From contig NZ_JASBRN010000067.1 of assembly GCF_030149505.1 (NCBI RefSeq), positions 1 through 64,000 of the forward strand: a stretch of 64,000 bases of DNA, given 5' to 3'. This document shows, piece after piece, positions 42,576 through 51,545 of this stretch (position 1 is its first letter; each line of letters opens with the position of its first letter). A model generated the notes under the pieces. That model saw only the letters and a list, made by a program, of their open reading frames with translations, did not search any database and was not told where the DNA came from. Origin of the DNA: Nocardioides sp. Lineage in GTDB: Bacteria > Actinomycetota > Actinomycetes > Propionibacteriales > Nocardioidaceae. Both the position numbers and the translations under genes were made by a program.

Positions 42576-43612
42576 GACCCCGCTTCCGGAGACCGCCGGC
42601 ATCGACCTTGGGACTGATCGGCTTCCTCGCCCTGACCTTGGGGACGACGGGCATCCTGTTCTCCACCATCGCCGGCACCAATCCGAGAGACCCAGTTCCC
42701 TACCGTGCCGTGTTCGCCGACGCCACCCGGGTGGTTCCCGGCGACGAGGTGAGGATGTCCGGCGTCCGGGTGGGCCGGGTCCACGACGTGGTGCTCGACG
42801 CCGACCAACGTGCCGTGGTCGAGTTCACGGTCGATGAATCAGTGCAGTTGCCCCTGCAGACGCGCGCCGAGCTGCGCTACCGCGATCTGGTCGGAGCCCG
42901 ATACCTGAGCCTGGTCGTCACGCCAGGCACCGCGGCTGACGACCTGCTGCAGCCGGGCGGGACCATCCCGCTGGGCAGGACCAAGGCGGCCCTCGACCTG
43001 ACCGTCCTGCTCGACGGTTTCCGACCGATCTTCAACGTCCTCGACCCGGAGCAGGTGAACCAGTTGGCCCTCCAGGTGGTGCGCACGCTGCAGGGTGAGG
43101 GCGGAACCGTCGCGTCGCTGGTCGCCAACACAGCCACCCTGACCCAAGATCTCGCTGAGCGCGACGTGGTGATCGGCCGCGTGATCGACAACCTGAACGT
43201 GGTGCTGGACACCGTGGACGATCGCGGTGACGGCCTGCGTGCCCTGGTCGACCAGCTGGGCCGATTGTCCTCCGGCCTCGCAGAGGACCGCGTCGTGATC
43301 GGGGGGGTCCTCGACGGGATCGCGGACCTGAGCACGTCCACTGCGGACCTGCTCCAAGAGGCACGTCCTCCCCTCACTCGAGACATCGCGTCGCTGCGTG
43401 CGGCAGCATCGGCCTTCGCCGACACCAAGGACCAATTGCAGGAGCTGGTGGACCTGCTCCCGATCAAGCTCAACTCGTTCACGCGGGCCGCGAGCTACGG
43501 CGGCTACCTCAACTTCTTCGTCTGCCAACTGGACATCACCTTGACACTGCCGAACACGCCGTCCATCACAGCCCCTGGACTCCGCAACAACGAAGCGCTG
43601 TGTCGGCCATGA
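42572..43612 (+). CDS. Mce family protein B
   Basis: A 346-residue subunit. Anchor LGLIGFLALTLGTTGILFSTI is followed by the MCE domain (VRMSGVRVGRVHDVVLD, YRDLVGARYLSLV) and the coiled-coil-like helical part (TVASLVANTATLTQDLAER, VIDNLNVVLDTVDDRG). Ends with a short tail including CQLDITLTL. GTG 42572 overlaps the mceA stop (GTGA). Confidence 0.9.
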   Translation: MRPRFRRPPASTLGLIGFLALTLGTTGILFSTIAGTNPRDPVPYRAVFADATRVVPGDEVRMSGVRVGRVHDVVLDADQRAVVEFTVDESVQLPLQTRAELRYRDLVGARYLSLVVTPGTAADDLLQPGGTIPLGRTKAALDLTVLLDGFRPIFNVLDPEQVNQLALQVVRTLQGEGGTVASLVANTATLTQDLAERDVVIGRVIDNLNVVLDTVDDRGDGLRALVDQLGRLSSGLAEDRVVIGGVLDGIADLSTSTADLLQEARPPLTRDIASLRAAASAFADTKDQLQELVDLLPIKLNSFTRAASYGGYLNFFVCQLDITLTLPNTPSITAPGLRNNEALCRP

Positions 43613-44586
43613 GGAGAAGGAGCCTGCCGCTGTTCGGTCTGGTCGGCATCATGGCGCTCGCCCTCATGGTGGGTGCTGGTCTGTCGGCTGGCCGGATCAA
43701 TGGTCTCTTCGGGAAGAGAGAGATCGTCGTGGAGCTGGCTCATGCTGCCGGATTGAAGACAGGCGACCCCGTCAGGATCTCCGGGGTGAAGGTTGGAACG
43801 GTCAAGGACCTCGCTCTCGCCGACGAGGTGGTGGCCGTCTCGCTCGAGGTCGACGACGGCGTCGAGCTGGGCGGCGCCACCCGCGCTGCCCTGAAGGTCG
43901 AGACGCTGCTGGGCACCGAGTACATCGCCTTGACGTCCGCAGGAACCGGCGAGCTCGAGGGCGACAGGGTGCCGATCGAGCGCACCGAGGTGCCCTTCGA
44001 CCTCCAAGCCGTTCTCGGTGGACTCACCCGGCGCGTGCAGGACATCGACACTGATGCCCTTGCATCCTCGTTCCGTGCCGTCACCGAGGTGCTGAATGGG
44101 GCCTCGCCCCAGACCCGGCAGGCGCTCGACGGTGTGGCGTCGTTGTCCCGCGTGGTCTCACGGCGCGACCAGGAGCTGCAGAACCTCGTACGCAAGTCTG
44201 CTTCCGTCACCCGGATCTTGGCGGATCGCTCGCAGACCATCAGCGCCTTGGTCCGCGACGCCGGCGCCTTCTTGTCGGTCTTGGAGCAGCGACGCCTGGC
44301 CATCGAGAGACTCCTCGACGCCACGCAGCGCCTTGCCCAGGAGATCACAGCCACGGTGAGGGCCACCCGTGAAGACCTCAGCCCTGCGCTGCAGGAGCTG
44401 CAGACCACGGTTGCCACGCTGCGACGCAACAAGGGCGACCTGGAGGAGAGCGTGCGTTTGTACGCCCCGCTGTTGCGCTACTACACGACCGTGCTGGGCA
44501 ACGGTCGCTGGTTCGACGCCGCCCTCTTCGGCCTGACCCCCCAGGTCGTCCCCGACCCCCCCCAGCAGGATGGAGCCGTCCGGTGA
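43609..44586 (+). CDS. Mce family protein C
   Basis: A 325-residue subunit. Anchor LFGLVGIMALALMVGAGLSA; MCE domain with VRISGVKVGTVKDLALAD and VETLLGTEYIALT; helical tail through LRRNKGDLEESVRLYAPLLR. ATG 43609 overlaps the previous stop; the GTG at 43600 is an alternative. The gene order A-B-C-D-E-F is preserved, as in mycobacterial mce operons. Confidence 0.9.
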   Translation: MRRRSLPLFGLVGIMALALMVGAGLSAGRINGLFGKREIVVELAHAAGLKTGDPVRISGVKVGTVKDLALADEVVAVSLEVDDGVELGGATRAALKVETLLGTEYIALTSAGTGELEGDRVPIERTEVPFDLQAVLGGLTRRVQDIDTDALASSFRAVTEVLNGASPQTRQALDGVASLSRVVSRRDQELQNLVRKSASVTRILADRSQTISALVRDAGAFLSVLEQRRLAIERLLDATQRLAQEITATVRATREDLSPALQELQTTVATLRRNKGDLEESVRLYAPLLRYYTTVLGNGRWFDAALFGLTPQVVPDPPQQDGAVR

Positions 44587-45737
44587 GCATGGAGGAGCGG
44601 TGGGCGCGAGGCCGCAGGATCGCCGTGTGGCTGGTCGTGGGTGTTCTCGCGACCGCCGGAGCTGTGGCAGCCGCCCCCGCCGTCACCGGCAGCGGCGCCG
44701 AGTACCGAGCCGTCTTCCCACGGACCGTCGGCCTGTACGTGGGCAGCCAGGTGAGTGTGCTGGGGGTCAAGGTCGGCGAGATCACCGGCCTCGAGCCCCA
44801 AGGGACTGCGGTCCAGGTGAGCTTCACCGTCGACGACGACCTGCGTATCCCGGCCCAGGCCCGGGCGGTCGTGGTCGCCCCCACGCTGGTCAGCGACCGT
44901 CGGCTGGAGCTGACGCCCGTCTACAGCGGTGGCCCGGCGCTCGAGCCGGACAGCGAGATCCCCTTGGAACGCACTGCTGTCCCGGTGGAGGTCGACGAGG
45001 TCCTGCAAGAGGTGCAGGACCTGTCCACAGCACTCGGCCCGCGTGGGGCGAACCGGGACGGAGCCCTCAACGATCTCCTCCAGGCGGGTTCACGGACGTT
45101 GAAGGGCAACGGTTCGCGACTCAACGACACCGTGACCGAGTTCAGCCGCGCCGTCGAGACTGCCTCGGGGACCGGCGATGACCTCGCCTCGACCCTCACC
45201 AATCTTGCTCAACTGACCCGGGCGTTGGCAGCCAGTGATGCCCCGGTGCGCCGACTGGCCTCCACGCTGGAGGCAGTCTCCGGCAGCCTGGCGGCGCAAC
45301 GTGACGCTCTGGTGGGAACGGTGGATGGACTTGCCGTCGCGATGCAGGAGGTCCGCTCGCTCGTGCGGGACAGCGGTCCGGCGCTGACGCGCAACACGGC
45401 TGGTCTCCTGGATGTCACCCGCACCATTCTCAAGGAGGAGCAGGCCCTGCGCGAGACACTCAACCTCGCGCCGGTGACACTGCAGAACTTCATCGGGACC
45501 TTTGACCCGCAGACGTCCGCGCTCACCGCGCGCATCGCCGTCAACGGCACCCTGACGACGGACCCGAGCCTGGTGCTCTGCCAGCTCATCTCCAGCAACG
45601 GCCTGGGTCGGCTGTGCCCCATCGTCAACACGCTCGTCGATCCGGTGGAACCGTTGCTCCAGGGGCTGCCCCAGCCCCTCGGTGAGGGCGCCGAGCTCGG
45701 TGACGGAGTCGTCGAAGGCTCGGGAGGACGACGATGA
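44583..45737 (+). CDS. Mce family protein D
   Basis: A 384-residue subunit. Anchor IAVWLVVGVLATAGAVAAAP; MCE domain with VSVLGVKVGEITGLEPQ and VVAPTLVSDRRLELTP; long helical section. GTG 44583 overlaps the mceC stop; ATG 44589 is an alternative. The stop overlaps mceE. Confidence 0.9.
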   Translation: MSMEERWARGRRIAVWLVVGVLATAGAVAAAPAVTGSGAEYRAVFPRTVGLYVGSQVSVLGVKVGEITGLEPQGTAVQVSFTVDDDLRIPAQARAVVVAPTLVSDRRLELTPVYSGGPALEPDSEIPLERTAVPVEVDEVLQEVQDLSTALGPRGANRDGALNDLLQAGSRTLKGNGSRLNDTVTEFSRAVETASGTGDDLASTLTNLAQLTRALAASDAPVRRLASTLEAVSGSLAAQRDALVGTVDGLAVAMQEVRSLVRDSGPALTRNTAGLLDVTRTILKEEQALRETLNLAPVTLQNFIGTFDPQTSALTARIAVNGTLTTDPSLVLCQLISSNGLGRLCPIVNTLVDPVEPLLQGLPQPLGEGAELGDGVVEGSGGRR

Positions 45738-46900
45738 GACGATGGCTGATGGTCGCCGTCGTGGCCGCGCTGACCACCAGCGGATGCTCACGGGCCCCCC
45801 AGCTCCAGGACGTGGGGCTACCGGGGTCGCGGGTCCAGGACGGCTACGAGATCTCCGCGGTCTTCGACGACGTCCTGGACCTGGTCCCGCTGGCGACGGT
45901 GAAGCTCGACGGCGTCAAGGTGGGAGTGGTCAGCTCCGTCGAGCTCGCCGATGACTACGCCGCCCGAGCGGTCCTGACGATCGAACCGGACGCGGAGATC
46001 CCTCGACAGGCCACGGCCAGCATCGAGCAGACCAGCCTGTTGGGCGAGAAGTACATCGAGCTCGAGAGTCCTGGAGACGGTCCGCCAGATGCGATGAGGG
46101 AGGGGGAGGTCATTCCTCTGTCCAGGACGGGCGCCGGGGTGGAGGTGGAGACACTTCTCAGCGGGGCATCGGCCCTACTCAACGGCGGCGGGATCGGCCA
46201 GCTGGAGGTCGTGACCCGCGAGCTGAACTTGGCGCTGCAAGGCCGCGAGAAGACGGTGCGGACCGGGCTGCGCGACCTGGACGCCGTGGTGGCCACCCTC
46301 AACCGCCGCCGGGGCGACATCGTGCGCGCCATCGACGGACTGGACCAGTTCAGCAGGACCGTGGCCGCCGACCGCGTGGTGGTCGAGAGCGCCCTCGATG
46401 AGCTGCCCTCGGGCATCGAGGCGCTGGCGGGACAGCGGCGCGCCCTGACCCAAGCCCTCGCCGAGCTCGACGGCCTCGGTCAGGTGGCGAGCCGGGTCAT
46501 CGGGCGCACGAAGGCCGACACGGTGGCCAACCTGCGCCTGCTGGACCCGATCCTCACTGAGATCGCCAAGGCAGCACCGTCGTTCTTCGACACCCTGGAC
46601 ACGTTGTTGACCTACCCGTTCGCCCGCAACATCTACGGCGGGATCGCCGGGGACTACGTGCAACTGTCGGGCGAGCTGGAGATCGACCTCGCCGCGCTGC
46701 TGCGCGATGGCTTCGGGCCCGGACCAGCGCTGGGTGACCCTGAGCCACGCATCCAGTGCGGCCAGTTCGGCCCCAACTGTGTGCGGGGACCCCTCACTCC
46801 GGTACCCGAATCAGCGGGTCGCACGAAGCAGTCGAGTCCGCCTCCCGACGTCATGGGCGGGCGCGAGCTGCTCGAAGGGCTTGGAGGTCTGGGGCGATGA
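45734..46900 (+). CDS. Mce family lipoprotein E
   Basis: A 388-residue subunit. The N-terminus MRRWLMVAVVAALTTSGC is a lipoprotein signal with the lipid-modified Cys at 18; MceE subunits are the lipoprotein member in mycobacteria (LprK type). The MCE domain has VKLDGVKVGVVSSVELAD and EQTSLLGEKYIELES. The helical region follows. A Pro/Ser tail ends the protein. ATG 45734 overlaps the mceD stop. Confidence 0.9.
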   Translation: MRRWLMVAVVAALTTSGCSRAPQLQDVGLPGSRVQDGYEISAVFDDVLDLVPLATVKLDGVKVGVVSSVELADDYAARAVLTIEPDAEIPRQATASIEQTSLLGEKYIELESPGDGPPDAMREGEVIPLSRTGAGVEVETLLSGASALLNGGGIGQLEVVTRELNLALQGREKTVRTGLRDLDAVVATLNRRRGDIVRAIDGLDQFSRTVAADRVVVESALDELPSGIEALAGQRRALTQALAELDGLGQVASRVIGRTKADTVANLRLLDPILTEIAKAAPSFFDTLDTLLTYPFARNIYGGIAGDYVQLSGELEIDLAALLRDGFGPGPALGDPEPRIQCGQFGPNCVRGPLTPVPESAGRTKQSSPPPDVMGGRELLEGLGGLGR

Positions 46901-48300
46901 GCCATGGTCGTTACCGCCTGCGTCTCCTGGTGTTCCTGGTGATCGCCTCGCTCGGTACCACCATCGTGGGCGTCCAGTACGTCGGGCTGGATCGCTACCT
47001 GTGGAACCGTCCCATCCAGGTGCGGGCCACCACCGCCCACGCCGGAGGCATCTTCCCCAACGCGGAGGTGACCTACCGGGGCGTGGCGGTCGGCCGGGTG
47101 GACGCTGTGGAGCTGACCGACGACGGGGTCTCGATCGTGATGGCGCTCGAGCCGGACAGCGAGGTCCCCCGCGATGTGCGAGCCGTGGTGGAGAACCGCT
47201 CCGCGATCGGGGAGCAGTACGTCGACCTGCAGCCGAACCAGGTCGGCGAACCGTTCCTGGCCGACGGCGATGTCATCGAGCGTGGGGAGACCGACATCCC
47301 GCCGCGTCTCGACGGGGTCCTGCTCAGCGTGCAGGAGCTCGTCGAGTCGGTGGACAGGCGGGCGCTGCGGACGGTGGTGGCCGAGGTCGGCAAGGGTCTG
47401 GGCGGGCTCGGCCCAGAGCTCAGGACCATCGTGGAGGAGACCGACAACATCGTCGAAGACCTCACCATCGCGCTGCCTGACACGCGTGAGGTCCTCAGTA
47501 ACGGCCGCACCGTCCTCGGTACCCAACGAGACACCTCACGCGCCCTCGAGGCGTGGGCCCGGGACCTGGAGCTGGTGACCGACGAGGTCGCAGCCGCCGA
47601 TGACTCGGTCCGGTCACTCATCCGGGAGACGTCGGCCACCCTCCCCGACGTCATCGACCTGGTGAAGGACAACGACCAGCAGCTACCGTTGCTCATGCAG
47701 GACCTGCTGACCGTCGGCGACATCGTCGAGGCGCGCCTGGACGGCGTGCGGGTCTTCCTCGTCGCCTTTCCCCGGCTCATCCAGGACACCTTCAACGTGG
47801 TGCAGGGCGACGGCTTCGTGCACTTCGACGTGGCCTTGGACTACTCCAGCGGCGTGTGCACCTCGGAGGGGTACTCCGGCACGGTCAAGTCCGTGCAGGC
47901 CGAGCCGGTCGAGCAGCTGGGCAACCCGGACAAGCGCGCGAACCTGAACGCCTACTGTGCCGAGCCGCCTGGCAGCAGCACCACGGTGCGTGGATCGCAG
48001 AACGTCCCGAAGCTCCCCGGCGACACCTACGACCCGGCAACCCAGAAGGTGGACAACCCACGCCTGGGCAAGCTCGGCCCCGACGACGTACCGACTCGGT
48101 CCTACGAGGACGGTGGCCGCTCGGAGAAGAGCACCTACGCCTCTCTCCCCGGGTCCGTGGTGCTCAACCAGCGGACGGGGGTCGTCAGCGGTCCCGACGG
48201 TCCCCTGCTCGTCCTGGGGAGGATGGATGCACCGGAGAGCCAGGCCGTCAGCTGGCAGGACCTGTTGGTCGGCTCCCTGTCCCGGCGGGGGTCCTCGTGA
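46897..48300 (+). CDS. Mce family protein F
   Basis: A 467-residue subunit with an N-terminal anchor (LRLLVFLVIASLGTTIVGVQ), MCE domain (AEVTYRGVAVGRVDAVELTD, VENRSAIGEQYVDLQ), helical part, and an extended C-terminal region of 110 residues with CTSEGYSGT and NLNAYCAEPP that could form a disulfide. ATG 46897 overlaps the mceE stop. It completes the hexamer of Mce subunits. Confidence 0.9.
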   Translation: MSHGRYRLRLLVFLVIASLGTTIVGVQYVGLDRYLWNRPIQVRATTAHAGGIFPNAEVTYRGVAVGRVDAVELTDDGVSIVMALEPDSEVPRDVRAVVENRSAIGEQYVDLQPNQVGEPFLADGDVIERGETDIPPRLDGVLLSVQELVESVDRRALRTVVAEVGKGLGGLGPELRTIVEETDNIVEDLTIALPDTREVLSNGRTVLGTQRDTSRALEAWARDLELVTDEVAAADDSVRSLIRETSATLPDVIDLVKDNDQQLPLLMQDLLTVGDIVEARLDGVRVFLVAFPRLIQDTFNVVQGDGFVHFDVALDYSSGVCTSEGYSGTVKSVQAEPVEQLGNPDKRANLNAYCAEPPGSSTTVRGSQNVPKLPGDTYDPATQKVDNPRLGKLGPDDVPTRSYEDGGRSEKSTYASLPGSVVLNQRTGVVSGPDGPLLVLGRMDAPESQAVSWQDLLVGSLSRRGSS

Positions 48301-48794
48301 GGTCGCCCAGGCTGCGTGCTCGACCGCTGGTGGTCCTGGTGGTGCTGGTGGTGGGGTCCTGCATGGTCGTCGCAGCGTGGAGTGGCCTCAGCCTGCGTTC
48401 CTCCACCCACGACTCCGACGACCGTGACGCCGCGCTCGAGGCTGCCCGCAGGGCTGCCCAGACCTTCACCACGTACGACTACCGAGAGCTCGACGGCAGC
48501 TTCGACGCTCTGCTGGCCCTGGGAACCGAGAACTTCCGTTCGAGCTTCGGCGAAGCGGTGAAGCAGCTGCGACCCATCATCAGGCGTGAGAAGGCGCGGT
48601 CGGCCGGCGAGGTCGTGGCGACAGCGCTCGGCGACTCCACTGGTGACGACTCCGTGATGGTGCTGGTGGCGATGGACGTCAGGGTGGACAACCGTTCGGC
48701 ACAGCAGGGTGAGGAACGCCGGTTCAGGCTGCGGCTCGCCTTGCAGCGCATCGAGGGCGAGTGGCTCCTGGACGAGATTGCGACGGTCACGTGA
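48297..48794 (+). CDS. Mce-associated membrane protein 1
   Basis: A 165-residue protein with an N-terminal span (PLVVLVVLVVGSCMVVAAWS) and an outer domain (AALEAARRAAQTFTTYDYRELDG, then WLLDEIATVT), which is the pattern of Mas proteins encoded after mceF. They help stabilise the Mce complex. GTG 48297 overlaps the mceF stop. Confidence 0.8.
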   Translation: MRSPRLRARPLVVLVVLVVGSCMVVAAWSGLSLRSSTHDSDDRDAALEAARRAAQTFTTYDYRELDGSFDALLALGTENFRSSFGEAVKQLRPIIRREKARSAGEVVATALGDSTGDDSVMVLVAMDVRVDNRSAQQGEERRFRLRLALQRIEGEWLLDEIATVT

Positions 48795-48835
48795 AGCGAG
48801 TGGCTCAGCACGACTCCGAGAAGGAGGTCCGCGAC

Positions 48836-49342
48836 ATGCCCGGCCCGGGGCCCAGACAGGCTCAGGTCCTGTCCACGTGGCGAGTGGTGGTGACACTCCT
48901 GCTGGCTCTGGCGTGCGTCGGCACCGGTCTCCTGGCGCGGACTGCCGTCGAGGCGTCCACGCGCGAGGACCGACGCCAGGACGCTCTGGAGGTCGCGGAG
49001 CAGGCTGCCGCGGCGATCTTGAGCTATGACCACGCCCGGCTGGACGAGGACGTCGAAGCAGCCCGGGCCTTTCTCACGCCGAGCTTCGCTCGGGAGTACG
49101 CCGAGTACACCGGGTCGACAGTCGAACCGAGGGCCAGGAGGTACCGCGCCGTGCTCACGACCGAGGTACTGGCCTCCGGGCTGGAGACGATCGAGGGCGA
49201 GGAGGCCACGGTCCTTCTCTATCTCAACCAGACGACTCGCAGCTCGCAGCTGGTGGCGCCCAGGCTGGACGTCAGCACGGTCGAGATCAGACTCGTCTGG
49301 ACCGACGGACAGTGGCTCGTGGCAGGTGTGGAACCGATCTGA
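48836..49342 (+). CDS. Mce-associated membrane protein 2
   Basis: A 168-residue second Mas-like protein: span VVVTLLLALACVGTGLLART, then DALEVAEQAAAAILSYDHAR and a beta-rich domain ending VDGQWLVAGVEPI-like (TDGQWLVAGVEPI). ATG 48836 is preferred because AAGGAGGT (48821-48828) lies 7 bases upstream; GTG 48791, which overlaps the previous stop, is the alternative. It ends the Mce operon. Confidence 0.8.
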   Translation: MPGPGPRQAQVLSTWRVVVTLLLALACVGTGLLARTAVEASTREDRRQDALEVAEQAAAAILSYDHARLDEDVEAARAFLTPSFAREYAEYTGSTVEPRARRYRAVLTTEVLASGLETIEGEEATVLLYLNQTTRSSQLVAPRLDVSTVEIRLVWTDGQWLVAGVEPI

Positions 49343-49394
49343 GCCACGGCGACAGACTCAGCCGGGACGACTCGCGGGTGGTGTCACGGGTGCG

Positions 49395-49478
49395 CTCGCC
49401 CGCTCGACCGTCGGGTGGGCGGAGGTCGAGGGCGATGGCGCCGACGATGGCGACGACCCAGATGCTCGCGATGGTGAC
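49395..49478 (-). pseudogene. MFS transporter C-terminal remnant
   Basis: The minus strand reads TIASIWVVAIVGAIALDLRP, strongly like the end of the exporter at 60876 (IAGIWVVAIAGALLLDRRP). Only about the last 30 codons remain. It abuts the P450 N-terminal remnant in another frame. A partial interspersed repeat (CGCTCGCCCGCTCGACC) lies at its edge (49390-49406). Confidence 0.5.
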
Positions 49479-49611
49479 CGCGCTGGTAGAGGTGCAGCGC
49501 CTGGACCTGGCGCTGCATGGGGACCGAGACCTGCGCCTGCTGGACGGCGGGCTGGACGGCGGGCCTGACGACGGCGTCGACGACCGTGTCGAGGATGCGC
49601 ACGACGACCAC
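49479..49611 (-). pseudogene. cytochrome P450 N-terminal remnant (copy B)
   Basis: About 45 codons beginning MVVVRILDTVVDAVVRPAVQ, through VPMQRQVQALHLYQR, match the first residues of the P450 fusion at 30750 (MVVVRILDSVVGSVRPAVQ). The flanking upstream bases to about 49710 also match 30751-30849. The haem domain is lost. The promoter -10 equivalent has mutated (TCCTTC). Confidence 0.7.
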
Positions 49612-49734
49612 CTACGCCGAGAGAGAGGGAGCGGGTACGACGGAAGGAGAACAGACGTCGTCGCTGACGACAATCCCTAGCAGTTTGTCGCAGAGGTGGT
49701 GCGCGTCACCGGCGCGTCCTGTGCTCAGGCGAAC

Positions 49735-50382
49735 TCAGTCGGGTCTAGTGAGGACGTCCAGCAGCTCGTGGTTGACGAACAGGAGCTCCCTGCCGACCTT
49801 GGTGTCACGAAGCAGGCCGGCGGTCACCAGGGCGTGCAGCCAGGTCGAGGCCGTCTGTCGCGAGACGTCGCAGCGCTCGGCGACGGTGTTGATGCGGCAG
49901 TAGGGCTGTTCGAACAGCACCGCCAGGAACTGAGCGTCGCGGCCGCCCGGTGTTGCAGTCCTGGCCCGCTCGGCGATGTCGTCCTGACAGGTGCGGATGG
50001 CGGAGATCTTCCGGGTGGTCGACGTGGCGGCGTCGTGCACAACATCGAGCATGTACAGGATCCACTCGATCCAGGCACCGTCTGCTGTGACGGCCCTGAA
50101 CAATCGGCAGTAGTCGTTCTTGCGGGCGATGATGGCGCGTGAGAGGTAGAGGATGGGGTCCTCGAGCAGGCCGGCCTCGATGAGCATGAGGATGTTGATG
50201 ACGCGGCCCGTGCGTCCGTTGCCGTCATAGAACGGGTGGATGGCTTCGAACTGGTGGTGCGCGACGGCCATGCGCACCAACGGGTCGAGGTCGTCGTCGG
50301 CGTGGACGAACCGCTCCCACTCCGCCAGCTTCTCGCGGATCAGGTCGGCGCCCTGGCTCCCTCGACGCCTTCCCTCATCGTG
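49735..50382 (-). pseudogene. Fic-domain protein, 5'-truncated
   Basis: About 215 codons are open, with no plausible start in front (TTG 50280 opens the longest start-based frame). FEAIHPFYDGNGRTGRVINI carries the full Fic motif (H-P-F-x2-G-N-G-R-x2-R), and upstream DLIREKLAEWERFVHADDDL is the usual lead-in. The C-terminus has a winged HTH (CDVSRQTASTWLHALVTAGLL). Fic proteins of this type are usually about 360-390 residues, so the N-terminal third is missing beyond about 50360. Fic enzymes AMP-ylate proteins. Its insertion separates the P450 remnant from the F420 oxidoreductase copy B. Confidence 0.7.
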
Positions 50383-50416
50383 TTAGAAAGCGCGAGAAAA
50401 CTTAACGCGTCCTGGG

Positions 50417-50441
50417 GATGTGTCACGTGACGTGACACATC
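50417..50441. promoter_or_regulatory. perfect 25-bp palindrome
   Basis: Arms of GATGTGTCACGT around a single central G (the other arm being ACGTGACACATC). It lies 5 bases past the stop of the F420 oxidoreductase copy B and before the truncated Fic frame. It could be a dimeric operator or, as a hairpin, a transcription terminator for copy B; on the minus strand a T-rich run (TTAAGTTTTC) follows after about 15 bases. Its CGTGACA half-sites recall the ends of the 37-bp elements. Confidence 0.5.
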
Positions 50442-50445
50442 ATGC

Positions 50446-51462
50446 TCACGCCGTGACCGTGCCCAGAGCAGTAACCAGGTCGCGGACCTGCTCGACGCCC
50501 GGGTCGTAGCCGGGGAAGTAGGTGCAGACCCGGTCGGTGAGGTCGCCGAAGCGCCGGTGCAGCTCGGCCGCGCACTCCTCGGGGGTGCCGCGCACCGCGA
50601 GGGTCTCGAGCATCCGCTCGTCGACCTTGGCGATCATCTCCATGATCGCGCCGGTCTTCGACAGGGCGTTGAGCTCGGGCTGGAGGTCGCCCCAGCCCTC
50701 GGCGTCGAGGACGGGCCGGTACGCCGGGGTCGAGCCGTAGAAGGCCAGCAGCCCGCGCACCCCGAGGTCGGCGCGCTCCTGCTCCTCGGGCGTGCGGCCC
50801 ATCGCGAGGATCGCCTGGGGGTAGATCGCGAGCTCGCTCGGGGTCTCGCGCTCGCGCAGGCCCTCCTCGACCGCGGGCAGGGTGTTCTGCCGGATGTGGG
50901 TGTGGGAGTGGAACGGCATGACCAGCAGCCCGTCGGCGACCTGCGCGGCGGTGCGCGTCATCAGCGGGCCGAGCGCGCCCATGAGCACGGGCGGGACGCC
51001 GTGCGGGTTCGGCCCGGGGACGAAGGTGGGGGGCATCAGCGTGTGCTTGGTGAACTCCCCGCGGAAGTCCAGCCGCGTGCCGTCCTGCCACGCCGTGAGG
51101 ATCGCCTTGGTCGCCAGCACCGCCTCGCGCATCCGCGCCGCCGGGCGCGACCAGGTGGCGCCGTACCGGTTCTCCACGTGCGGCTTGATCTGGCTGCCGA
51201 GCCCCAGCCGGAACCGCCCCTTGCTGAGCAGCTGGAGGTCGTACGCCGCGTGCGCCAGGTGCATCGGGCTGCGCGGCGTCGCGATCGCCACGTTGGTCAT
51301 CAGGTCGACGTCGACGCCCGCCGTCGCGGCCGCGACCAGGGGGAAGAAGACATCGTGGGGGCCCTCGAAGGTGAACAGGCCCTCCACCCCCGTCGTGGCG
51401 AGCTCGGCCGCGCGGGCGGCGGCGGCGTCGGGGCGGGCATCGAGCTGGATGTCGAGGAGCAC
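50446..51462 (-). CDS. LLM-class F420-dependent oxidoreductase (copy B)
   Basis: A 338-residue near-copy of the protein at 30911-31912, with one more Ala near residue 15 and a longer C-terminus (ALGTVTA). All family blocks are intact (GRFRLGLGSQIKPHVENRYG, VRGTPEECAAELHRRFG), so it is probably functional. GTG 51462 is the matching start; the longer open frame up to 51957 is shadow. The upstream identity with copy A stops about 15 bases before the start, so the two promoters differ and may be expressed differently. Confidence 0.85.
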   Translation of the reverse strand: MLLDIQLDARPDAAAARAAELATTGVEGLFTFEGPHDVFFPLVAAATAGVDVDLMTNVAIATPRSPMHLAHAAYDLQLLSKGRFRLGLGSQIKPHVENRYGATWSRPAARMREAVLATKAILTAWQDGTRLDFRGEFTKHTLMPPTFVPGPNPHGVPPVLMGALGPLMTRTAAQVADGLLVMPFHSHTHIRQNTLPAVEEGLRERETPSELAIYPQAILAMGRTPEEQERADLGVRGLLAFYGSTPAYRPVLDAEGWGDLQPELNALSKTGAIMEMIAKVDERMLETLAVRGTPEECAAELHRRFGDLTDRVCTYFPGYDPGVEQVRDLVTALGTVTA

Positions 51463-51532
51463 GGGGTGATGGTGGCAGAGGGGCGACGGATGGGGCTGTG
51501 GAAAGCCGGATGCTGCTCGTCCTGCTGCGGCG

Positions 51533-51538
51533 TACCGT
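51533..51538 (+). promoter_or_regulatory. -10 box of the Doc-module promoter (leaderless)
   Basis: TACCGT, 7 bases before ATG 51546. Confidence 0.5.
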
Positions 51539-51545
51539 GGAGGGC

